Shown: one piece after another, positions 25,572 through 32,992 of the stretch
How positions within the stretch are numbered: the first letter of the stretch is position 1
Layout of the letters: every line of letters begins with the position of its first letter
From: Bryobacteraceae bacterium
GTDB taxonomy: Bacteria > Acidobacteriota > Terriglobia > Bryobacterales > Bryobacteraceae
Direction of reading: 5' to 3'
Assembly (NCBI GenBank): GCA_014860455.1
Contig: JACZJQ010000055.1
Coordinates: forward strand, 1-64,000
DNA: 64,000 nt
Program-made: the position numbers and the translations under genes
Notes under the pieces: generated by a model
Told to the model about the DNA's origin: nothing
The model's database searches: none
What the model saw: only the letters and a program-made list of their open reading frames with translations

Positions 25572-26681
25572 CTAGTCCGGCGGGTCAGTAGGTGAAAGCC
25601 CGCTGGCGTCGCCAAGGCTCGTGCGCCGATGCCGGAACGATAAGCCGGCAGCGGAATCCATCTGATGTATGAGGTATTCGGCATACTGGGCTCGGACGCT
25701 GGCAATAGCCAGAATCAAGATGAGTTCGTTCGTGGCGATATCCTCCACGGTCTCAGAACCGACAACGAGATCCGTTGATGCTCCGATGAGTTTTGAGCGG
25801 AGTTCGGCGGCCCATGTATAAAGATCTTCATCCCCCGTGTCATAAGCGGGATCCGCTACTCCCCTCACCCTCAACTCCGCCAAAACCCTTCCGCAGTATG
25901 TAATCGCTTCGTCTCGGTGAACTCGGACATCCCAGGACTCAACAGGAAGGCCCTTGGCTGCAGAACACGCCCTCTTACGGAGTTGGTCCAACGCGAGAGC
26001 CAAATCAGCTTTGGGGCAATGGGCTAGTGGCGCCAGTTCCGCATCGATCCCAAGAACCCATCGCAACAGTCGCAGTTCCTCGCTGTACACGGTGACCAAC
26101 ATCTGCTGTTCGGAGGTCCAACTGCCCTCTGGTCTTCCCATGAGATCGGCCTCGATGGGATCAAGCGATTCCCACCGAGCAGCAGATCGCAGCATCGAAT
26201 TCAGTGTCGGCCGCGCGTCAGACTCCACCAACAGATCTTCCATTCGCGCACGTTCGATCTCGACAATCCCCCGTGCAAGAAGGGCGGCGGCAACCACCGC
26301 ACGCCGTTCAAGATACCGCAGTACCACGGGGGATGGTGATTGCTTTTCCATTGCTGGCTGGACACCCGTCCCGGTCAGGGAATGAGAGAACAGCTCTTCT
26401 TGGCGCCGGCTCGATCGGCGAATGAGCCACACAACCACCAGCGCGGTGAGGAAGAGCACCAGGTAAACCAATGCTTCCTGCATCCCAGTGCCTGACTCCA
26501 GGGATGTCCAGATGACGAACGGAATGTATGCCACAAGCCAAAGGGCGAGGAAGGTGAATCGGAGAACTAACGCTCGGGCCCGGGCGTCACGTCGAAATCG
26601 GGACAGAGAGAACCAGTATTCGCGCCAGATTCTGCGTAGCGGGAGTGATCTGAAGACAGTCATGCTCAATCGGGTGAACAT
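25572..26681 (-). CDS. Membrane protein of unknown function
   Basis: 369 residues. A basic N-terminus is followed by two transmembrane helices (about residues 40-60 and 68-88), then a cytosolic, helical domain. The stretch LERRAVVAAALLARGIVEIE with a later YSEELRLLRWVLGIDAEL resembles DUF4272, but I am not certain. No catalytic motif is visible. It is flanked by the antitoxin and lhgO and is probably transcribed alone; AGGT lies 5 nt before ATG 26681. Confidence 0.7.
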   Translation of the reverse strand: MFTRLSMTVFRSLPLRRIWREYWFSLSRFRRDARARALVLRFTFLALWLVAYIPFVIWTSLESGTGMQEALVYLVLFLTALVVVWLIRRSSRRQEELFSHSLTGTGVQPAMEKQSPSPVVLRYLERRAVVAAALLARGIVEIERARMEDLLVESDARPTLNSMLRSAARWESLDPIEADLMGRPEGSWTSEQQMLVTVYSEELRLLRWVLGIDAELAPLAHCPKADLALALDQLRKRACSAAKGLPVESWDVRVHRDEAITYCGRVLAELRVRGVADPAYDTGDEDLYTWAAELRSKLIGASTDLVVGSETVEDIATNELILILAIASVRAQYAEYLIHQMDSAAGLSFRHRRTSLGDASGLSPTDPPD

Positions 26682-26789
26682 TATGACCTAGGGCTCGGCC
26701 CAAACCGCTTGGCCGCAGGATTCAAAGCAGGGTGGAAGGCCCAGTGGCAGTCACCATCCTCGGGTACTGGCCTCGCTAGTGGCATCATT

Positions 26790-27980
26790 TCACCCGATCA
26801 TCCCGGCGATCTTTTCGCCGATGGCGAGGCTGGCCGTTGCGGCGGGGCTGGGTGCGTTGAGGACATGGATGGCTGTCGCGCGTTGGATGATGTCGAAGTC
26901 TTCCACCAGCACCCCTTCGCGGCGCATGGCTTGTGCGCGGACTCCTGACCCGCCCGGCAGCAGGTGGTTCTCCTGAATCTCCGGAACCAGCGTCTGCAGC
27001 GACTCGCAGAATAGCCGCTTGCTGAACGCCCGGCGGAGTTCGTTTGTGCACATTTTCAGGTGACGTCCGGCGAAACGCCACAGGCCGGGGAAGGTGACCG
27101 CCTCGGTGGCGTCTTCCCAATCGAAATCGGTCTTGCCGTAGCCTTCGCGTTTCAGCGCCAGCACCGCGTTCGGACCCGCCTCGATGCCGCCGCGTGCAAG
27201 CCGCGTCAGGTGGACGCCGAGGAACGGGAAGCGCTTGTCGGCGACCGGGTAGATCAGGTTGCGAACCAGTTTCTCGCCCTCGGTGCTGAGCTTGTAATAA
27301 TCGCCGCGGAAGGGCACGATCTGGACTTCGGGCCGCTCGCCGGCAAGCCGCGCGATGCGGTCGGCATGGAGTCCGGCGCAGGTGACAAGATACGACGCGC
27401 TGAAGTCTCCCTGCGTCGTATTGGCGATCCATCCGCCGCCGGATAGCCTTAGGCCCGTCACCTCGGCGCTGACGACAACCCGCCCGCCGGCGGCCTCGAT
27501 CAGACGGACCAGCGTTTCGCAGTAGGCCGTATAGTCGACGATGCCCTCTTCGGGAACACGCAACCCGGCCACGCCGGCGGCATGCGGCTCAATCTCGCGC
27601 ATTCCTTCGGGCGTGAGGATTTCGAGGCCCCGGAGCCCGTTTGCAGTGCCGCGTTCGAGCAGGTCGTGGAGGCGGGGGATCTGCTCGTCCTTTGATGCGA
27701 CGACGAGTTTGCCGCAGATCTCGTGGCGGACCGCATGGCGCGCGCAGAATTCGGTGATCTGGCGGATGCCGCGTACGGCGAGCCGCGCCTTCTCCGAACC
27801 CGGACGGTAGGCGAGCCCGCAGTGCAGCACGCCGCTGTTGTTGCCCGTCTGGTGGCGGCTGACCGCCGGCTCCTTTTCGAGCAACGTCAACGCCGCGCCG
27901 GGGAAGCGTTCGAGGATGCGGTAGGCCGTGGCAAGCCCGACTGCGCCGCCGCCGACAACAATGAAACTCCGTTTGGTCAT
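26790..27980 (-). CDS. lhgO: L-2-hydroxyglutarate oxidase
   Basis: A 396-residue FAD-dependent oxidoreductase that converts L-2-hydroxyglutarate to 2-oxoglutarate, passing electrons to the membrane quinone pool. It has the Rossmann motif VVGGGAVGLATAYRI and LLEKE, then RHQTGNNSGVLHCGLAYRPG, a signature of the LhgO group within the DAO family. IVPFRGDYYKL and the ending region GSGVRAQAMRREG support the call. A TATGAT -10-like box lies 15 nt before the ATG. Confidence 0.93.
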   Translation of the reverse strand: MTKRSFIVVGGGAVGLATAYRILERFPGAALTLLEKEPAVSRHQTGNNSGVLHCGLAYRPGSEKARLAVRGIRQITEFCARHAVRHEICGKLVVASKDEQIPRLHDLLERGTANGLRGLEILTPEGMREIEPHAAGVAGLRVPEEGIVDYTAYCETLVRLIEAAGGRVVVSAEVTGLRLSGGGWIANTTQGDFSASYLVTCAGLHADRIARLAGERPEVQIVPFRGDYYKLSTEGEKLVRNLIYPVADKRFPFLGVHLTRLARGGIEAGPNAVLALKREGYGKTDFDWEDATEAVTFPGLWRFAGRHLKMCTNELRRAFSKRLFCESLQTLVPEIQENHLLPGGSGVRAQAMRREGVLVEDFDIIQRATAIHVLNAPSPAATASLAIGEKIAGMIG

Positions 27981-28016
27981 GAGCGTGAATCAACGATCAT
28001 ATCGCCGCGCCGGGGG

Positions 28017-28673
28017 TCACAGGATCTCGTTCACAGCAAACATCCGCTTGCCGGGCGCGCGGTCTCGCCGCCAGGAGTGGAACTCGGGGCCGGAGCAGCA
28101 TGTGCAGGGGGCGTCATGGGCGATGTTTGCAGGGTTGAGGCCGGCCTGGACAAGCAGTCGGCGATTGGCCTCACGGAGATCAATCGTGGTGCGGCGATCC
28201 AGGTCATCGCGTTCAGGGAAGATCGTCCGGAAGTGCTGTCCGGCGTCGGGGTCCACTTCGAAGCAGCAAGGCCCGATGGACGGGCCGAAGGCCGCCAACA
28301 GGTCAGCCGGGCGGCAGCCGTATCGCTTACCCATCGCCGCAACCGAATGCGATGCAATGCCCGCAGCCGTGCCGCGCCAGCCGGCATGGACCGCAGCCAC
28401 AACTCGTCTCGCCGGATCGGCCAGCAAGATGGGAACACAATCGGCGGTTTTCACGGCGATGCGCGTGGCGGGGGTATCCGTTGCCAGGGCGTCGGCGGAA
28501 AGATGGGGTTGCCATTCGGAGGCGTCGACGATTTGCGTGCCGTGCACTTGGTGGAGGACGAGAAAACCGTCAGCGGGCGCGGCCACGGCCGTACCGAACG
28601 AATGGGCTAGCCAGTTCTGGGTCAACAGCAGGGGCGATTGCCAGAGTCCGTCCGGCGAGCGGCGAAGTTTCAC
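28017..28673 (-). CDS. pgeF: Laccase-domain purine nucleoside phosphorylase-like protein
   Basis: A 218-residue protein of the YlmD/YfiH (Cu-oxidase_4) family; family members cleave adenosine/inosine phosphorolytically and edit peptidoglycan precursors. The metal-site residues are in [27 protein letters not shown] and CTCC...FHSWRRD, all present. GTG 28673 overlaps the nuoB stop by 4 bp (GTGA), favoured over a longer frame reaching into nuoB. Confidence 0.92.
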   Translation of the reverse strand: MKLRRSPDGLWQSPLLLTQNWLAHSFGTAVAAPADGFLVLHQVHGTQIVDASEWQPHLSADALATDTPATRIAVKTADCVPILLADPARRVVAAVHAGWRGTAAGIASHSVAAMGKRYGCRPADLLAAFGPSIGPCCFEVDPDAGQHFRTIFPERDDLDRRTTIDLREANRRLLVQAGLNPANIAHDAPCTCCSGPEFHSWRRDRAPGKRMFAVNEIL

Positions 28674-29230
28674 GCAGCCGGGTTCTTGGTCTGGGCGATC
28701 ATCACCCGGCTTTTGAAGTCTTCGAGCATCGTCTCGTCCAGACGAACTTCCGTCGGCCGTTCGACGAGACTCATCGTGTCGATCTTTTCCTGGAGCTTCA
28801 ACAGCCCGTAGAACAGGTTCTCGGGCCGCGGCGGGCAACCGGTGACATAGACGTCCACGGGCACGATCTTGTCGACGCCCTGCAGCGTGGCGTAGGTATT
28901 GAACGGGCCGCCGACGCTCGAACACGCGCCCATGGCCATCACCCATTTGGGCTCCGGCATCTGTTCGTAGATGCGCTTCAGCACCGGGGCCATCTTCAGC
29001 GTGACGGTGCCGGCGACGATCATCAGGTCCGACTGCCGTGGGCTGGGCCGGAAGACCTCGCTGCCGAAGCGCGCGATATCGAAACGCGCAGCCGAAGCGG
29101 CGATCATCTCAATCGCGCAGCAGGCCAAGCCGAACGTCAGTGGCCAGACCGAACTCTTGCGCGCCCAGTTGAAGACGTAATCCACGCTGGTGATGAGAAC
29201 ACTGCGGTCGTTGACGTTCTCTAAAGACAT
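28670..29230 (-). CDS. nuoB: NADH-quinone oxidoreductase subunit B (isolated)
   Basis: A 186-residue complex I subunit carrying iron-sulfur cluster N2. Cysteines are in [16 protein letters not shown] and [28 protein letters not shown] is typical. No other nuo gene is in the window, so this is either a stand-alone copy or one detached from a nuo cluster elsewhere. A TACAAT box lies 10 nt before ATG and AGGA lies between. pgeF follows with coupled translation. Confidence 0.95.
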   Translation of the reverse strand: MSLENVNDRSVLITSVDYVFNWARKSSVWPLTFGLACCAIEMIAASAARFDIARFGSEVFRPSPRQSDLMIVAGTVTLKMAPVLKRIYEQMPEPKWVMAMGACSSVGGPFNTYATLQGVDKIVPVDVYVTGCPPRPENLFYGLLKLQEKIDTMSLVERPTEVRLDETMLEDFKSRVMIAQTKNPAA

Positions 29231-29279
29231 AGCTGTCCTGATTGTATCAGCACTTTCGAGTCAAATCCGCACCGGTCCG

Positions 29280-30221
29280 CTACTGGAGGGCGACCGGCAC
29301 GCCACCCTTCAGCTTGCTCTGGCGGGCGGCTTCCATGAACTCGAACATCTCCATAGTTTCGGATTCGGGAACGGGCGAAACGCCGGTCTGGAAGAACTTG
29401 ACGATCTCCTTGATCAGGCCGTAGTAGCCGGAAGAAAACTCCTTGCCGGTCTTCGACAGGACGGTCTTGGGCGTGACGACGGCGGCGCCGAAATCGGAGT
29501 AGGGGCGGTTGACGCGGATGGTGCCGAGGCGGCCATCCTTCCACAGGCCGGTGACGACGTCGGAATCGGGGCTCGCTGTCATGGTGACCTGCTTGCAGCC
29601 TGTGCCCATCAGGGTATAGAGGATCTCGACAGTATGGATGCCGTACCAGGTGAGTTCGAGTTCGTGACTGGGTTCGACGGGTCCAGGACCCCAAGCCATG
29701 ACGCCTTTCAGTCCGGGCTGCTTCAGCGCGTCGATGCCCGGGCCATAGCGGAGCGAGGAGGACGAGAACCACTTCACGTTCATCTGCTTACCGATGCGGG
29801 CGATCTCGCGCGCATCCTTAATCGAAGCCGCCAGAGGCTTGTCGATGAAGACGGGTTTTCCGCCCTTGGCGATCTCGCGGAATTGGGAGAGGTGGATCCG
29901 GCCGTCGACGCTTTCGAGCAACACAGCATCCACCTTGGCGAGCAGGGTGGCGATGTCGGGCACGATTTCGACGCCGTACTTAGTCTTGACTTCGTCGGCG
30001 TATTTGTCGACGCGTGTGGCCGATGATGGAAGATCGGCGCTGCCGCCTTTGTAGGCTGCGACGATGCGCGCGCCGGGGATGTGGTTGGGGTTGGATGGGT
30101 CGTTCAACACCGCAGCGAAGGCCGGCACGTGTGACGTATCGGTGCCGACAACGCCCAGCTTGATCTGCGCCGCGCAGGGGAGCGCGAGAGCAAGGACGAG
30201 AAGAAACCGCGAATAGGCCAT
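29280..30221 (-). CDS. Secreted Gfo/Idh/MocA oxidoreductase
   Basis: 313 residues with a short Sec signal (SRFLLVLALALPCAAQ) and a Rossmann domain (KLGVVGTDTSHVPAF). FIDKPLAAS carries the EKP-like catalytic lysine motif, and a C-terminal alpha/beta domain follows. The family oxidises or reduces sugars and inositols with a bound nicotinamide cofactor. ATG 30221 begins the signal; the frame remains open far upstream inside recG antisense and is not coding there. TACAAT lies 6 nt upstream of the ATG. Confidence 0.85.
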   Translation of the reverse strand: MAYSRFLLVLALALPCAAQIKLGVVGTDTSHVPAFAAVLNDPSNPNHIPGARIVAAYKGGSADLPSSATRVDKYADEVKTKYGVEIVPDIATLLAKVDAVLLESVDGRIHLSQFREIAKGGKPVFIDKPLAASIKDAREIARIGKQMNVKWFSSSSLRYGPGIDALKQPGLKGVMAWGPGPVEPSHELELTWYGIHTVEILYTLMGTGCKQVTMTASPDSDVVTGLWKDGRLGTIRVNRPYSDFGAAVVTPKTVLSKTGKEFSSGYYGLIKEIVKFFQTGVSPVPESETMEMFEFMEAARQSKLKGGVPVALQ

Positions 30222-30227
30222 GGCCGC

Positions 30228-30237
30228 ATTGTACACT
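30228..30237. promoter_or_regulatory. Overlapping divergent -10 boxes, Gfo/Idh and recG
   Basis: TACAAT on the minus strand (30233-30228) lies 6 nt before the oxidoreductase ATG. TACACT on the plus strand (30232-30237) lies 14 nt before the recG GTG. The two hexamers share a TGTACA core, so polymerases on the two strands would compete. Confidence 0.4.
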
Positions 30238-30251
30238 GATGTTTCGCACCC

Positions 30252-32351
30252 GTGGACCTCTCGACTCCCGTCACGTATCTGAAAGGCGTAGGCCCGCAGC
30301 GCGCCGTTCATCTTGAGGCCAAGGGCCTCCGGACCGCGGCCGACCTGCTCACCTACGCGCCATTCCGTTACGAGGACCGCTCCAACGTCAAACCGATCTC
30401 CGAACTCGCACCCGGCGAAATGGCAACCGTTCTGGCGGAGGTTCGTTCGGTGCACCTGCCGCGTTTCCGCCGGCGCAACGTCGGACTGTTCGAGGCGTTC
30501 TTCACTGACTCGTCCGGCGCCCGGCTGATGGGCAAGTGGTTCAACGCGGCGTATCTCAAAAACGTGCTTGAGCCGGGCGTGCGCGTGGCCCTCTACGGCA
30601 AGGTGGAGTTCGACACCTACTCGCACGAACTCGCCATGATGCACCCCGAGCACGAAATCCTGCGCGGCGACGACGAAGACGGCGACGATTCGCTGCATAC
30701 GGGCCGCATCGTCCCGGTCTACGAAGCGGCCGGCAAAGTGAGCACGCGCGCGCTCCGGACCATCCTGAGACGACTGGTCGACCGCATCGACGTCATCGAG
30801 GACGCCATGCCTCCGCACGTGCTGATGCGAATGAAGCTGCCCGGCATTGTTGACGCGCTGCGGGATCTCCACTTCCCCGCCCCTGGAACCGACCTCCGGC
30901 TGCTGAACGCCTTCCGTACCCCGGCGCAGTTCCGCATGATCTTCGAGGAGTTCTTCTGGCTCGAAACCGGCATGGCGTTGAAGCGCCGGCAGGCGCAGAT
31001 CGAAATCGGCATCGCGTTTCAACTCACCGATCGGGTCAGGGAACAGATCCTCAAGATGCTGCCGTTCAAGCCGACGGCGGCGCAGAAGAAGGTTCTCAAG
31101 GAGATCGCTCTGGACATGGCGTCGGCGTCGCCGATGAGCCGGCTGCTGCAGGGCGACGTAGGCAGCGGAAAGACCATTGTCGCCGCGCAGGCGGCGGTGA
31201 TCGCCGTTGAAAACGGCTACCAGGCTGCCATGCTGGCGCCGACCGAAATCCTGGCCGCCCAACACCACGCAAACCTGAGCCGCGTGCTGGCGCCGCTGAA
31301 CTACACCATCGCGCCGCTGTTCGGCTCGATGTCGAAGAAGGAAAAAGAAGTCGCCAAACGGGCACTTGCGACCGGCGTTGCGAAGGTGGCCGTGGGCACC
31401 CACGCGCTGCTGGAAGAGGATGTCGAATTCAACCGGCTGGGCCTGGCGATCATCGACGAACAGCACCGCTTCGGCGTTATGCAGCGCAAGGCGATTCAGC
31501 AGAAGGGCGTCACGCCGGATGTACTGGTGATGACAGCCACGCCGATCCCGCGCACCCTGGCGCTGACCATCTACGGCGATCTCGCCGTCTCGGTGATCGA
31601 CGAACTGCCGCCGGGCCGCAAACCGATCCGGACCTTCCACAAGACGAAACTCGAACTGGAACTCGTCTATAGCTTCGTCCTGAAGCAGGTGAAGGAAGGC
31701 AGGCAGGCGTACTTTGTTTACCCGGCCATCGAGGAGTCGGAGACGCTGGCCGTAAAGGCGGCCCAGAACGCCTTTGAGGAGCTCTCGAAACACGTCTTCC
31801 CGCAGTTGAAGGTCGGGCTGCTGCACGGCAAGATGAAGCCGGCCGAGAAGGAGGCCGTCATGGACGGTTTCAAGCGCGGCGAAGTGCAGGTGCTGGTTTC
31901 GACCACGGTGATCGAGGTCGGCGTTGATGTTCCGAATGCGACGGTGATGGTGGTCGAGAACGCGGAGCGCTTCGGCCTGGCGCAGATTCACCAGTTGCGC
32001 GGACGGGTCGGCCGCGGCGCGGAACAGAGCTACTGCGTGCTGGTGACCGACAAGCTGAGCGAAACCGGGCGCGAGCGGATCCGGACGCTGGTGGATTCCA
32101 CGGACGGGTTCTACATCTCTGAGATGGACCTCCGGCTGAGGGGTCCGGGCGAGTTCCTCGGGACAAAGCAGTCGGGGCTGCCGGCGTTCCGGATCGGCAA
32201 CATCCTGCGGGACCAGGAGATCCTGGAATTGGCCAGGAGCGAGGCGGTGAACTTCGTCGAGGCGCCACCTTCTGAGGCAAATCTGGAGGAGGCCATCCGT
32301 TACATCCGCGAGAACTGGCAGTGGCGCTACGGGCTGGCGCTGGTGGGTTGA
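30252..32351 (+). CDS. recG: ATP-dependent DNA helicase RecG
   Basis: A 699-residue superfamily 2 helicase that remodels stalled replication forks and Holliday junctions. An N-terminal wedge/OB domain (residues ~60-150) is followed by Walker A GDVGSGKT near residue 305, Walker B with DEQH in IIDEQHRFGV, MTATPIPRTLALT, and the motif VI region HQLRGRVGRG. The C-terminal TRG-like region is present. It starts at GTG 30252, and rsmD follows after 35 bp. Confidence 0.97.
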   Translation: MDLSTPVTYLKGVGPQRAVHLEAKGLRTAADLLTYAPFRYEDRSNVKPISELAPGEMATVLAEVRSVHLPRFRRRNVGLFEAFFTDSSGARLMGKWFNAAYLKNVLEPGVRVALYGKVEFDTYSHELAMMHPEHEILRGDDEDGDDSLHTGRIVPVYEAAGKVSTRALRTILRRLVDRIDVIEDAMPPHVLMRMKLPGIVDALRDLHFPAPGTDLRLLNAFRTPAQFRMIFEEFFWLETGMALKRRQAQIEIGIAFQLTDRVREQILKMLPFKPTAAQKKVLKEIALDMASASPMSRLLQGDVGSGKTIVAAQAAVIAVENGYQAAMLAPTEILAAQHHANLSRVLAPLNYTIAPLFGSMSKKEKEVAKRALATGVAKVAVGTHALLEEDVEFNRLGLAIIDEQHRFGVMQRKAIQQKGVTPDVLVMTATPIPRTLALTIYGDLAVSVIDELPPGRKPIRTFHKTKLELELVYSFVLKQVKEGRQAYFVYPAIEESETLAVKAAQNAFEELSKHVFPQLKVGLLHGKMKPAEKEAVMDGFKRGEVQVLVSTTVIEVGVDVPNATVMVVENAERFGLAQIHQLRGRVGRGAEQSYCVLVTDKLSETGRERIRTLVDSTDGFYISEMDLRLRGPGEFLGTKQSGLPAFRIGNILRDQEILELARSEAVNFVEAPPSEANLEEAIRYIRENWQWRYGLALVG

Positions 32352-32386
32352 GAGAATAGAAAGAGTAGAGGAACCAGGTAGTTCAT

Positions 32387-32923
32387 ATGCGAGTGATTGG
32401 TGGTGAGTTTCGAAGCCGGCGGCTGAAGACGCCTCCGGGCGCGACCGTCAGGCCGACCCCGGACCGGCTGAGGGAGGCGCTATTCAACATCCTGACGCCA
32501 AAAATCGAGGGGGCGGTCTTCCTGGACGCTTATGCGGGCTGCGGCTCGGTGGGCATCGAGGCGTTGAGCCGCGGCGCGCGGCACGCCATCTTCATCGAAA
32601 AGAGCCGTGCTGCTTTGCGCTGTCTGGACGACAACATCAGACTGCTGGAGATCGGCGGCCGGTGCGAAGTCAGGGCCGGCAGCGCCGCGCCGCTGATCAC
32701 TTCCTTTGAAGCCGACATCGTCTTCCTCGACCCGCCGTATCCCCGCGAGCAGGAGTACGCGCTTTGCCTGGACCGGCTCGGCGTGACGCCGCGGCCGCTG
32801 GTGATTGCCCAGCACACGTCGAAATTCACCCACCACATGAAAGAGAGCTACGGGGTGCTGAAGCGGGTGCGGATTCTGAGCCAGGGCGACAATTCGCTGA
32901 GTTTCTACGAACCGAAATCCTGA
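32387..32923 (+). CDS. rsmD: 16S rRNA (guanine-N2)-methyltransferase RsmD
   Basis: A 178-residue SAM-dependent methyltransferase modifying 16S rRNA G966. It starts MRVIGGEFRSRRL with VRPTPDRLREALFN. The SAM-binding FLDAYAGCGSVGIEALSRGA and catalytic FLDPPY are present. It follows recG on the same strand, a pairing seen in many bacteria. Confidence 0.95.
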   Translation: MRVIGGEFRSRRLKTPPGATVRPTPDRLREALFNILTPKIEGAVFLDAYAGCGSVGIEALSRGARHAIFIEKSRAALRCLDDNIRLLEIGGRCEVRAGSAAPLITSFEADIVFLDPPYPREQEYALCLDRLGVTPRPLVIAQHTSKFTHHMKESYGVLKRVRILSQGDNSLSFYEPKS

Positions 32924-32941
32924 CCCGCCGCCAGACGTGAA

Positions 32942-32977
32942 TCTCCCGCCGAAACCCCGACGGGCCGCGGCGGGAGA
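32942..32977. terminator. Bidirectional GC-rich hairpin
   Basis: TCTCCCGCCG (32942-32951) pairs perfectly with CGGCGGGAGA (32968-32977), a 10-bp stem with a 16-nt loop. It lies between the converging rsmD and Ig-repeat genes and could end both. There is no T tract on either side. Confidence 0.55.
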
Positions 32978-32992
32978 CGTTGCTGAGTCAAT

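Noticed and set aside
30222-31991. Upstream in-frame extension of the Gfo/Idh gene across recG
   Set aside because: It is antisense to recG and lacks family similarity; the signal peptide starts at 30221.
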